In this document: positions 21,567-29,536 of the stretch, piece by piece | How the letters are laid out: each line of letters begins with the position of its first letter | Position numbering within the stretch: position 1 is the stretch's first letter | NCBI GenBank assembly: GCA_947632455.1 | Contig: CANRPK010000013.1 | Location: 1 to 32,946 of the forward strand | From: an uncultured Bacilli bacterium | GTDB taxonomy: Bacteria; Bacillota_I; Bacilli_A; RF39; UBA660 | Direction of reading: 5' to 3' | DNA length: 32,946 nt | The notes under the pieces: generated by a model | The model's database searches: none | Told to the model about the DNA's origin: nothing | The model's input: the letters and a program-made list of their open reading frames with translations, nothing else | Made by a program: the position numbers and the translations under genes

Positions 21567-22112
21567 ATGGAAATAGCTATATCTATTATTTTAATAATTA
21601 TTATTTTAGCTTCTTTAGGGGGAATATTTTATATAACATCATTTAATAAGTTAAATGATTTAAAAACCAAAATTGTAGAAGCTGAAGTTATTATTGATGA
21701 AAATTTAAGAATTAAGTATGATACTTTAATAAGAATTAGTAATACTATTAAAAAATATATGAAAAGTGATAAAAATTATTTTAAAGAATATGAAAAATTA
21801 AATACTATGAATATATCAAATTTTGATATGGATAGAAAATTAAATGAAGGTTTTACTTTAATTTTAAAGATGTGTGATGATTTAGATTTAGATAAAGATG
21901 AAGAATTAAATCAAGAATTAGAAAAAGTTAGAGAATTAGATGAAAAATTATGTGCGGCTAAAAATTATTATAATAAAAATACTAGTTTACAAAATGCAAT
22001 AATTAGAAAGTTTCCGACAAATATAATTGCTAGAATACACAAATTTAAAATAAAATTATTCTTTGATGGTAAAGATATGGATGATGAAATAATTGATGAT
22101 TTTAAAATATAA
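21567..22112 (+). CDS. LemA-family membrane protein
   Basis: A 181-residue protein with one N-terminal transmembrane helix (about residues 3-24) and a helical bundle behind it. The LemA hallmarks are degenerate but recognisable: FNKLNDLKTKIVEAEVIIDENL, where LemA has YN.LV..R..V.EA...ID..L, and near the end YYNKNTSLQNAIIRKFP...FFDGKD. It is strongly charged and Asp-rich, and is probably attached to the membrane with its body on one side. The function of the family is unknown. AAGGTGG precedes the ATG. The gene ends in the hairpin that it shares with ung. Confidence 0.7.
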   Translation: MEIAISIILIIIILASLGGIFYITSFNKLNDLKTKIVEAEVIIDENLRIKYDTLIRISNTIKKYMKSDKNYFKEYEKLNTMNISNFDMDRKLNEGFTLILKMCDDLDLDKDEELNQELEKVRELDEKLCAAKNYYNKNTSLQNAIIRKFPTNIIARIHKFKIKLFFDGKDMDDEIIDDFKI

Positions 22113-22141
22113 AATAGATTGGAATTAACTCCAATCTATTT
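22112..22141. terminator. Shared hairpin terminator of the LemA-like gene and ung
   Basis: A perfect 12-bp stem (22112-22123 with 22130-22141) and a 6-base loop. On the plus strand it is followed by TCTTTT. On the minus strand it ends in TATTTTATA. The stop codon of ung lies in the loop, so one arm encodes the last residues of Ung. Confidence 0.75.
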
Positions 22142-22781
22142 CTTTTAGACCATTCTTTTTTAAAAATTCATTAGTTTTACTAAAAGGTTTAGAACCAAAG
22201 AAACCATAGCGAGCAGAAAAAGGACTAGGATGAGGGCTGGTTATAATTAAGTGTCTAGGATTAGTGATGAAGCGAGCTTTCTCTTTAGCAAAGTTGCCCC
22301 ATAATATAAACACTACCGGTTCTTCTTTTTCATTTAGAAGCTTAATAATATAATCAGTTAATCTTTCCCAACCTAAATTACGATGAGATGCAGGAGTATC
22401 TTTGACGACAGTTAAAACGGCATTTAGAAGTAAAACTCCATTTTTAGCCCAATTAGTTAAATCGCCATCACTTTTAGGAGGTATTTTTAAATCATCATAT
22501 AGTTCTTTATAAATATTTTGTAAAGATGGTGGGATTTTAACCCCCTTTTGAACTGAAAAAGATAAACCGTGAGCTTCATTTTCACCATGATAAGGATCTT
22601 GGCCCACAATTACTACCCTAGTATCTTTATAACTGGTTAATTTTAGAGCTTCAAAAATATGATCTTTGGGTGGAAAAATTGTTTTAGTTCGATACTCTTC
22701 CTCGACTAGATGATAAAATTTTTTGAAGCCTTCACTTTCCCAAATTATTTTTAATTTTTCATCCCAATCATTACCTATCAT
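22125..22781 (-). CDS. ung: Uracil-DNA glycosylase
   Basis: A 218-residue base-excision-repair enzyme that removes uracil from DNA. The active-site motif GQDPYHGENEAHG carries the catalytic Asp (62). The C-terminal motif HPSPFSARYGFFGSKPFS contains the catalytic His. The uracil-pocket residues NGVLLLNAVLTV are also intact. Length is normal for family 1 (about 220). TAAGGAAG precedes the ATG. It follows rlmH by 15 bases on the same strand. Nothing abnormal is seen. Confidence 0.97.
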   Translation of the reverse strand: MIGNDWDEKLKIIWESEGFKKFYHLVEEEYRTKTIFPPKDHIFEALKLTSYKDTRVVIVGQDPYHGENEAHGLSFSVQKGVKIPPSLQNIYKELYDDLKIPPKSDGDLTNWAKNGVLLLNAVLTVVKDTPASHRNLGWERLTDYIIKLLNEKEEPVVFILWGNFAKEKARFITNPRHLIITSPHPSPFSARYGFFGSKPFSKTNEFLKKNGLKEIDWS

Positions 22782-22796
22782 TTGGTCACTTCCTTA

Positions 22797-23234
22797 CTAC
22801 TTATGATATGTTTCATGATTATTTATTTTAAAAGCACGATAAATTTGTTCTAACAATATTCCTCTAAATAACCCATGAGGAAATGTTAGATTAGAAAAAG
22901 ATAATTTATAATTACTTAATTCTTTGATGCTTGGTGATAAGCCTAAAGATGAACCAATGATAAAAGTAATTGTACTATAATTAATAAAGGTTTTAGAAAT
23001 TAAAGAGGCAAAATCCTCACTACTTGGGGAGGTGCCTTCTATTTCTAAAGTGATTATAAATTCATTAGAACCTATATGTTTTTTAATATTTACAGCTTCT
23101 TTTTCCAGATTATCTTCATCTTTTAATTCTATTAATTCTATTTTATGATATTTAGATAAACGTTTTAAGTAGTCATTTACTAGTTCTTCTAAATATTTTT
23201 CTTTTAATTTACCTAAACAGATGATTTTTATCAT
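22797..23234 (-). CDS. rlmH: 23S rRNA (pseudouridine-1915-N3)-methyltransferase RlmH
   Basis: A 145-residue SPOUT methyltransferase that methylates pseudouridine 1915 in helix 69 of 23S rRNA on the assembled ribosome. The SPOUT knot is present near the C-terminus with the ending LLEQIYRAFKI..HETYHK, which is diagnostic. The SAM loop reads FIIGSSLG, where the second glycine of the usual IGG is Ser; the effect is unknown. It is slightly shorter than Bacillus RlmH (159). Its start overlaps the walJ stop by ATGA, so translation is probably coupled. RluD, which prepares its substrate, lies in the same window. Confidence 0.93.
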   Translation of the reverse strand: MIKIICLGKLKEKYLEELVNDYLKRLSKYHKIELIELKDEDNLEKEAVNIKKHIGSNEFIITLEIEGTSPSSEDFASLISKTFINYSTITFIIGSSLGLSPSIKELSNYKLSFSNLTFPHGLFRGILLEQIYRAFKINNHETYHK

Positions 23235-23995
23235 ATATTTATCACTTCACTTATACTATCAGGTTTAGCACATTTAATATCATCAAAAGCAATATTATAA
23301 GTTTTAAAAATATTATGAATTTCATTTAAAGCTAATTGTTCAGTATTATTCTTTTCTGATAAATGCATTAAATAAATCTTTTTAGTATTAGTGCCAATTA
23401 ATTTAGAAAGATAAACACTGCAAGCATTATTACTTAAATGCCCATAATCAGATAAAACTCTTTTTTTAAGCCAATCAGGATATGGTCCATGCTGTAATTT
23501 TTCAATATCATGATTACTTTCAAATAAATATATTTCTTTATTACTTAAATATTTAAAATTTTTATGATTAACATAACCGGTATCGGTTACATATACAACT
23601 GAATGAGAACCATTTTCAAAGACAAAATTACGAGAATCCGTAGCGTCATGAGAAGAATGCAAACATTTTACTTGCAAATTCTTTAAGATTACTTCATCTT
23701 CATAAATTAATATATGTTCATATTCATGAATATCAGTTAGTTCATCAAACATAGCTTGAGAAATAGCAATAGTTGGATGATATTTTTTAATAAATGTTTT
23801 TAAAGCGGAAATATGATCATCATGTAAGTGACTAATAAAGATATAATCTATATCTGATGCTTCAACATTTATTTCTTTTAATTTATCAACTATATATTTA
23901 CGATTTTTACCTATATCAATAAGAATTTTATAATTTTCAGTTTCAATATAAGTAGAATTTCCCCCTGATCCACTTCCTAAAACACATACTTTCAT
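23231..23995 (-). CDS. walJ: MBL-fold hydrolase WalJ (YycJ)
   Basis: A 254-residue metallo-beta-lactamase-fold protein. HLHDDH at residues 56-61 is the main metal-binding motif. In Bacillus WalJ (YycJ) is encoded downstream of the WalRK regulators, and a role in coordinating DNA replication and cell wall synthesis has been suggested. The ATG at 23995 is chosen because GGTGGT, inside the last codons of the peptidase gene, lies just before it, and homologs begin MK.C.L.SGS; 31 extra open codons upstream belong to the other reading frame. It is overlapped by rlmH, as in the usual walJ-rlmH neighbourhood, but walRK themselves are absent here. Confidence 0.9.
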   Translation of the reverse strand: MKVCVLGSGSGGNSTYIETENYKILIDIGKNRKYIVDKLKEINVEASDIDYIFISHLHDDHISALKTFIKKYHPTIAISQAMFDELTDIHEYEHILIYEDEVILKNLQVKCLHSSHDATDSRNFVFENGSHSVVYVTDTGYVNHKNFKYLSNKEIYLFESNHDIEKLQHGPYPDWLKKRVLSDYGHLSNNACSVYLSKLIGTNTKKIYLMHLSEKNNTEQLALNEIHNIFKTYNIAFDDIKCAKPDSISEVINI

Positions 23996-23996
23996 A

Positions 23997-25499
23997 TTAA
24001 CCACCATATAAACGCATTGGATTGAAATAATTTGTTTGAGTACCTTGAGAAACAGCAAAGTGAAGATGGACACCAGTTGAAGAACCACTATTACCCATAG
24101 TACTTATTTTACTTCCTTTAGAGACTTGCTGGCCAACTTTAACATACATTGTTTGAGTTAAATGGGCATATCTAGTATAGTAGCCATCGGAATGTTCGAT
24201 AACAATAGAATTTCCCATACCTCCACCACAAGGATCACCATAACCTTTACCTCGACTTGGACAGCCATTATAAACATAAACGACTTTACCATCAGCAACG
24301 GCATATATTGGTGAGTTAAAGTTACCAGCTCCAGATATATCTATTCCTTGATGCATACGGCCCCAACGCCAGCCATAACTACTAGTGATAACATATCCTT
24401 TATTGGTTGGCCATCCCCAGTTTCCAGTAATATCTACTTTATTTTCAGGAATATATGGGTTATCATTACGAGTTCCAATAGTAGTAATTTGCGTAACTGG
24501 TTCACGCAATACTTCAGTAGTAATTTCTTTAGCTCCTTGCTCTCTTTCACCATTAGTTACTGAATATTTTTCACGAACTCTATTTAAGCCCTTTTGACCG
24601 GGAGTAGTTATTTCATTATAACTTTTAGATTTATTAGGATCTTTAACTACTTCTTTATTATAGAAAACGATTTCATCAGATACTTCATATAAATCATAAA
24701 CAAAGGTAAGTTGAGGATCGATTAAGGTAACATCAACTGTATCCCCTACTCTTAGAAGAGTATTTTCAGATTTATATGCAGTATTTGCGATTAAAAATTC
24801 TTCAGGGTGTAAATGATTATTTTCGGAAACAGAGGCAATCGTATCCCCTAATTTAACAGTATAAGTTTTAGGGGTTGGATTATTACCAAATAGTAAGAAA
24901 CGACTTAATTCTAATTCATCAGTATATATTTTATCATTAACACTTATATAATTTTCAGTGATAGTTATATTTTCTAAAAATTGCATATTTTCAATAATAC
25001 GACCGGTTTCAACAATTTCATCTTGATTATTATTAATATATTTTTCATATTCATCTTCATCTAAGAAAGCTTTTACAAATCGTTTAGCAGCTTCATAAAA
25101 AATATTTTTATCTAAGACATTTACTTTAAAATTATGATTATTACCACTTATATTGACAGTATAACCTTTAATAGTAAAATCATCTTGCTCTTCTATCTTA
25201 TTATATACTTCTTCTTCAGTATTAATTTTAGCATTATATGTATTAGTACTAATAATTTTTAAATCAGTTGGAGGATAAACGGTGTTTACTCCATATTTTT
25301 CTTTAATAGAACTTTGGTTACTATCTATTAAATTATATAGTTTATCTTTATCTTTAATAATACCTATTTTTTGACCATTTAAATAGACTTGACTAAAAGT
25401 ATTAATATTACTTATGACAACTTTTTTAGAACTACTTATAAATATTAAAGCTGTAATAAATAAACATAATATTATAGTTACAATATTTTTTTTATTCAT
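23997..25499 (-). CDS. LysM-G5-M23 peptidoglycan endopeptidase
   Basis: A 500-residue membrane-anchored cell-wall enzyme. A signal anchor (residues about 5-23) is followed by a long region of unknown fold (30-205), a LysM glycan-binding domain (about 212-260, KTYTVKLGDTIASVSENNHL), a G5 domain (about 268-345), and a C-terminal M23 zinc peptidase (about 370-495). Zinc ligands are visible: H383-x3-D387 and H478-x-H480. This is the arrangement of LasA/MepM-like peptidases that cut peptide cross-links. An insertion with two cysteines (NGCPSRGKGYGDPCGGG) lies inside the peptidase domain and is found in some members. The start overlaps dnaB by eight bases, and the stop is one base before walJ, so expression is coupled with replication genes. 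Confidence 0.92.
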   Translation of the reverse strand: MNKKNIVTIILCLFITALIFISSSKKVVISNINTFSQVYLNGQKIGIIKDKDKLYNLIDSNQSSIKEKYGVNTVYPPTDLKIISTNTYNAKINTEEEVYNKIEEQDDFTIKGYTVNISGNNHNFKVNVLDKNIFYEAAKRFVKAFLDEDEYEKYINNNQDEIVETGRIIENMQFLENITITENYISVNDKIYTDELELSRFLLFGNNPTPKTYTVKLGDTIASVSENNHLHPEEFLIANTAYKSENTLLRVGDTVDVTLIDPQLTFVYDLYEVSDEIVFYNKEVVKDPNKSKSYNEITTPGQKGLNRVREKYSVTNGEREQGAKEITTEVLREPVTQITTIGTRNDNPYIPENKVDITGNWGWPTNKGYVITSSYGWRWGRMHQGIDISGAGNFNSPIYAVADGKVVYVYNGCPSRGKGYGDPCGGGMGNSIVIEHSDGYYTRYAHLTQTMYVKVGQQVSKGSKISTMGNSGSSTGVHLHFAVSQGTQTNYFNPMRLYGG

Positions 25500-26850
25500 A
25501 ATTCACCTCATCAGCATTTTCAGGTTTTAAATAATTTTTAAAATTACTCATATTAAGTTCAAATAATAAATGATATAGACCAGTTGCTCCTTTACGATGC
25601 TTAGCAATAATTATATCAGTAGGAACAATATTAGATTTTTGGTCTGTTTTAGCTTCATAATAATCTTTACGGTTAATAAAAAGAACTAAATCAGCATCTT
25701 GTTCTAGAGATCCAGATTCTCTTAAATCGACTAAAGCCGGTTCTTTATTTTCTCTTTTATCAACATTACGAGAAAGTTGAGCTAGAGCAATAACAGGAAC
25801 ATCTAATTCTAAAGCCATAGTTTTTAAGCTTCGGGAAATTTCAGATACTTCAACTTGACGGGATTCAATACGATTAGATCCGGTAGTTACAAGTTGTAAA
25901 TAATCAATAATTACTAAGCCTAGGCCCTCTTTACTATTAGCAAGGCGACGACATTTAGCTTTGATTTCAGGGGCAGTTATACCAGCATTATCTTCAATAT
26001 AAATATTAGTACTGCCTAATTTACTCATAGCTTCATTATATCTTTTCCAATCATTATGTTCTAATTTACCAGTATTTAATTTATATAAATCAATACCACC
26101 TATACTAGAAAGCATACGATTAACTAACATTTCCGCGGACATTTCTAAGTTAAAAATAGCAATAGCTTTATCAGTAGAAAAAGCCGCATTAGTGGCAATA
26201 TTTAGAGCAAAAGAAGTTTTTCCCATTCCAGGACGAGCAGCAATAATAATTAACTCGCCTCCATGAAGACCGGCAGTCGCACGATCTAAATCATAAAAAC
26301 CGGTTCTAATTCCTGTAACATCACTTTTATTTTTAGATAATTCTTCTAAACGTTCTTGAGCTCTTCTTAATATTTCATGAATAGGAACAAATTCTGTAGA
26401 TTGTCTTTTTTTTACAACATTTAAAATATTACGTTCCGCATCATCTAATAGACCAGTTATATTCTCATCATTATAAGTATTGGTAATAATATCAGTCGCG
26501 GTATTAATTAAATTTCTTCTAAGGGCATGTTCTTTTAATATTTTAATATAATAATTTAAATTAGCCGTGGTTACTACAGAATCAATTACTTCTGTAAGAT
26601 AAGATATACCTCCGACTTCATTTAAAGCTTTCTTTTTATCTAATTCTGCTTTAACAGTAGTTAAGTCAATAGGATTATTATTTTTATATAAACTTATTAT
26701 AGCATTAAAAATTAAGCGATTTTTATCACTATAAAACATATCTTCGGTTACTTCATCATTTATTACTTCAATAGTATCTTTATTTAAAAATGCGACCCCT
26801 AAAACACTCATTTCGGCTTCTAAATCGTGAGGAAGAGTGCGACCTTTCAT
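25492..26850 (-). CDS. dnaB: Replicative DNA helicase DnaB
   Basis: A 452-residue hexameric helicase that unwinds DNA ahead of the fork (called DnaC in Bacillus). An N-terminal helical domain (1-100) binds primase. The RecA-like core has Walker A ARPGMGKT (205-212), a Walker B region LVIIDYLQLV, and the end motif QDADLVLFINRKDYY. Length is typical. No intein is seen. It begins nine bases after rplI ends, which is the normal Bacillota arrangement rplI-dnaB. The start codon ATG follows AGGTGA. Confidence 0.97.
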   Translation of the reverse strand: MKGRTLPHDLEAEMSVLGVAFLNKDTIEVINDEVTEDMFYSDKNRLIFNAIISLYKNNNPIDLTTVKAELDKKKALNEVGGISYLTEVIDSVVTTANLNYYIKILKEHALRRNLINTATDIITNTYNDENITGLLDDAERNILNVVKKRQSTEFVPIHEILRRAQERLEELSKNKSDVTGIRTGFYDLDRATAGLHGGELIIIAARPGMGKTSFALNIATNAAFSTDKAIAIFNLEMSAEMLVNRMLSSIGGIDLYKLNTGKLEHNDWKRYNEAMSKLGSTNIYIEDNAGITAPEIKAKCRRLANSKEGLGLVIIDYLQLVTTGSNRIESRQVEVSEISRSLKTMALELDVPVIALAQLSRNVDKRENKEPALVDLRESGSLEQDADLVLFINRKDYYEAKTDQKSNIVPTDIIIAKHRKGATGLYHLLFELNMSNFKNYLKPENADEVNYE

Positions 26851-26858
26851 AATATCAC

Positions 26859-27299
26859 CTACTTACTTATATTTATTTTAATTTTAAAAGTTACTTCTTT
26901 ATGTAATACGACTTCTATTTCATGAAGGCCTAAAGTATCTAAAGGATGATCTAATTGTAAGCATCTTTTATCTATATTAAAGCCCATTTTTTTTAATTCA
27001 TCAGCAATTTGTTTGGAAGATACTTGACCAAATACTTTATCTAACGCGCCAGTTTTAACTTTAAAAGTTAATGTTTTATTTACTAAAGCTTTTTTTATTT
27101 CGTTATATTCAGCAATTTTATTATTTTCAATAGTATTACGTTTATTAATTTCAATATCTAGCACTTCTTTACTTCTTTTAGTATAAGGAACTGCTAATTT
27201 ATTTTTTATAAGATAATTATTTGCATAGCCATCGCTTACTTCTATAATAGTATCTTTTTTGCCAACCTTTTTGACATCTTTAAGCAATATGACTTTCAT
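26859..27299 (-). CDS. rplI: 50S ribosomal protein L9
   Basis: A 146-residue ribosomal protein with the two-domain layout of L9. The N-terminal domain (MKVILLKDVKKVGKKDTIIEV..GYANNYL) binds 23S rRNA, a long helix follows (about 41-75), and the C-terminal domain holds the last 70 residues. The second in-frame ATG (27299) is chosen because homologs begin MKVILLKDV; the first ATG (27305) would add only Met-Asn, and a purine-rich stretch precedes both. An extended -10 promoter lies just upstream. Confidence 0.95.
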   Translation of the reverse strand: MKVILLKDVKKVGKKDTIIEVSDGYANNYLIKNKLAVPYTKRSKEVLDIEINKRNTIENNKIAEYNEIKKALVNKTLTFKVKTGALDKVFGQVSSKQIADELKKMGFNIDKRCLQLDHPLDTLGLHEIEVVLHKEVTFKIKINISK

Positions 27300-27322
27300 G
27301 TTCATCTCTCTTTTCTTTCTTT

Positions 27323-27331
27323 ATTATATCA
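27323..27331 (-). promoter_or_regulatory. Extended -10 promoter of rplI
   Basis: On the minus strand TGATATAAT lies 24 bases before the ATG, starting within the T tract of the upstream terminator. No convincing -35 is seen. Confidence 0.55.
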
Positions 27332-27356
27332 AAAAAAGACTACTAATTAAAGTAGT
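27331..27356 (-). terminator. Terminator of the thioredoxin-like gene
   Basis: On the minus strand ACTACT / AGTAGT with a 6-base loop, followed by CTTTTTTT. It separates this gene from the rplI operon. Confidence 0.75.
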
Positions 27357-27359
27357 TTA

Positions 27360-27914
27360 TTAATTCTTACGTGAGAAACCAATTAAACAGATAAAACCTA
27401 CGACTATAACACCAAATATAATTAAAACAATGGTAGTAGACGTTGAGGAATCTTTAAATAGTGTGGTAAAAGGAATGGCTTTAAATTTGATGTTATCTTC
27501 CTTTTGCATTTCTTTAATTGTGGTTGCGACTAAATCTTGATAATTTTCATCGCCATCATATTTTTGAGCTTTAGTAATTATTTCCTGAAAATCACTATAA
27601 GTTGGAGACATACCTATTATATATTCATTTCCAATAACAATAAATGGGACACTTTGTTTATACTTATCTTCAACATTAAGTTTTTCGACTAATTTAGCAT
27701 GAAGTTTTTCATTATTATCATTTTTCCAGACTTCATAAGTAATAATTTCAACATTTTTAGGTATTTCTTCCCGATGAACATTTATATATTCTAAAGCCTC
27801 TTCACAATGGGGACAATCATAGCCTCGGAAAAAATATATATTTACTTTAGCTAATACATTAACAGGACTAGCTAAAATAATAATTCCTATTAGTAATAAT
27901 AAAACTTTTTTCAT
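27360..27914 (-). CDS. Secreted membrane-tethered thioredoxin-like protein
   Basis: A 184-residue protein. A cleavable or uncleaved signal sequence (residues 1-22, ending VNVLA) is followed by a thioredoxin-like domain with CPHC (C34-C37), a cis-Pro motif (SVPFIVIGN), and a C-terminal transmembrane helix (TTIVLIIFGVIVVGFICLI, near residues 158-178). It should face outward and act as a disulfide reductase or oxidase. The ATG at 27914 is chosen because AAGGA lies eight bases before it; an ATG at 27923 lies inside that site. No CcdA-type electron supplier is encoded next to it, so its redox partner is unknown. Confidence 0.8.
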   Translation of the reverse strand: MKKVLLLLIGIIILASPVNVLAKVNIYFFRGYDCPHCEEALEYINVHREEIPKNVEIITYEVWKNDNNEKLHAKLVEKLNVEDKYKQSVPFIVIGNEYIIGMSPTYSDFQEIITKAQKYDGDENYQDLVATTIKEMQKEDNIKFKAIPFTTLFKDSSTSTTIVLIIFGVIVVGFICLIGFSRKN

Positions 27915-27934
27915 TTTACACATCCTTATTTAGA

Positions 27935-27963
27935 ATTATAGCAAATATTAATTTTATAGTAAA
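27935..27963 (-). promoter_or_regulatory. SigA promoter of the thioredoxin-like gene
   Basis: On the minus strand TTTACT (27958-27963), 17 bases, TATAAT (27935-27940), with TG one base upstream of the -10. Confidence 0.75.
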
Positions 27964-27971
27964 GTTTTTAG

Positions 27972-28000
27972 TGATATTTTTTCAGGGAAAAACATAACTT
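27972..28000 (+). promoter_or_regulatory. Candidate SigE promoter of spoIVA
   Basis: TGATATT (27972-27978), 14 bases, CATAACTT (27993-28000). The -35 fits KMATATT except for one base and the -10 begins CATA as expected. The position, about 30 bases before the start codon, and the known SigE dependence of spoIVA support it. Confidence 0.7.
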
Positions 28001-28030
28001 TAATTAGAAAGTTTGAAAGATGGTGAAATT

Positions 28031-29509
28031 TTGGAAAAAAAAGAATTACTAGGTGCAATATCCAAAAGAGGTAACGGAAGTATTTATCTTGGGGTTGTGG
28101 GGGCGGTTCGGACTGGTAAATCAACTTTTATTAAAAGATTTATTGAAAATTTAGTAGTGCCTAATATTACTGATGAATATGAAAGAAAACATTGTTTAGA
28201 TGAAATACCTCAAAGTGCTCAAGGAAAAACAATTATGACTACTGAGCCAAAGTTTGTTCCCTCCAATGGAGCGGTAGTGCAAGTTGATGAATTTAGCACA
28301 AATATTAAATTAGTTGATTGTGTTGGTTTTGTTATTCCAGGTTGTAATGGGTATGAGGATGAAGAAGGAAATCCTAGAATGGTTAAAACACCATGGTTTG
28401 AGGATTCTATTCCCTTTATTGAAGCAGCCCAAATAGGTACAGAAAAAGTAATAAGAGATCATGCGACGATTGGAATTGTCGTTACTAGTGATGGTTCTTT
28501 TGGAGAAATTCCAAGAGATAATTATAAAGATGCTGAGATTAAAGTTATTAATGAACTTAAAGAAATTGGCAAACCTTTTATTGTTATTCTAAATAGTTTA
28601 CATCCGACTAATACCGAGACAATTAGAATAGCAAAAGAGTTAGAAGAAGATTATGATGTTCCAGTTATGCCTATAAGTGCTGAGAAAATGAATGAAGTTG
28701 AAATAATGGAAATTCTTAAAAAAGCTCTTTATGAATTTCCGGTTATAGATATTAAAGTCAATGTTCCAGATTGGATAGATGCTCTTCCTAAAAGTAATGA
28801 AATTAAACAACATTATTTAGATAAAATTAGAGAAAGTGTAATAAGTGTTGAAAAAATTAAAGATATCGATTTTATTTTAGAACATTTTCAAGATAGTGAA
28901 TATATTGCTAAATCTTATATTAGTGAGTTAGACGCGGCTAGTGGAACTGTAACAATAAATTTGGAAGCCAGAGAAGATCTTTATAATGAAGTATTAAAAG
29001 AAATTATGGGCGATACAGCAATGAGTAAAGCCGGAATGATTAAAATATTTGCTAATTATAAAGAAGCTAAAGAAGAAATGGATGGAATTAAAACTGCCCT
29101 TAATGTGGCAAGACAATCAGGATATGGAATTGTTTATCCCACTATTAAAGATATGAAATTAGAAACGCCAGAAATAGTTAAACAAGGGACTAGATATGGG
29201 GTTAAACTAAAAGCAACTGCTTCTTCAGTGCATTTAATGAAAGTAGAAGTACAATCAACTTTTGAGCCTATTATTGGTTCAGAACAACAAAGTAAAGAGT
29301 TAATTAATTATTTAATGAAAGATTATGAAAAAGATCCTAATTCGATATGGCAAAGTGAAATATTTGGTCGAAGTTTAGAAGCTATAGTTCAAGAAGGTAT
29401 TCAAGCTAAACTTTCAATGATGCCAGAGGCAACAAGATATAAATTATCCCAAACTGTGACTAAAATAGTTAACAAAGGAGCTAATAATTTAATCGCGATT
29501 GTATTATAA
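28031..29509 (+). CDS. spoIVA: Stage IV sporulation protein A
   Basis: A 492-residue mother-cell ATPase that assembles into the basement layer of the spore coat on the outer forespore membrane. The N-terminal ATPase domain has a Walker A GAVRTGKS (24-31) and DCVGF. The middle domain and the C-terminal part ending NLIAIVL are very close to Bacillus SpoIVA. Starting at the TTG at 28031, with GGTGA five bases before it, gives 492 residues, exactly the Bacillus length, and the homologous beginning MEKKE. The frame is open to an earlier TTG at 28013, which has no ribosome-binding site. A SigE-like promoter lies upstream. Confidence 0.97.
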   Translation: MEKKELLGAISKRGNGSIYLGVVGAVRTGKSTFIKRFIENLVVPNITDEYERKHCLDEIPQSAQGKTIMTTEPKFVPSNGAVVQVDEFSTNIKLVDCVGFVIPGCNGYEDEEGNPRMVKTPWFEDSIPFIEAAQIGTEKVIRDHATIGIVVTSDGSFGEIPRDNYKDAEIKVINELKEIGKPFIVILNSLHPTNTETIRIAKELEEDYDVPVMPISAEKMNEVEIMEILKKALYEFPVIDIKVNVPDWIDALPKSNEIKQHYLDKIRESVISVEKIKDIDFILEHFQDSEYIAKSYISELDAASGTVTINLEAREDLYNEVLKEIMGDTAMSKAGMIKIFANYKEAKEEMDGIKTALNVARQSGYGIVYPTIKDMKLETPEIVKQGTRYGVKLKATASSVHLMKVEVQSTFEPIIGSEQQSKELINYLMKDYEKDPNSIWQSEIFGRSLEAIVQEGIQAKLSMMPEATRYKLSQTVTKIVNKGANNLIAIVL

Positions 29510-29536
29510 AAAAAGAAGAAAAATTTTCTTCTTTTT
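29510..29536. terminator. Bidirectional terminator between spoIVA and the helicase gene
   Basis: A 13-bp complementary stem (AAAAAGAAGAAAA with TTTTCTTCTTTTT) with T tails on both strands. The two genes converge here. Confidence 0.75.

Noticed and set aside
23231-24088. A longer version of walJ beginning at 24088
   Set aside because: The extra 31 codons overlap the end of the peptidase gene, and the ribosome-binding site and homologous N-terminus both point to the ATG at 23995.
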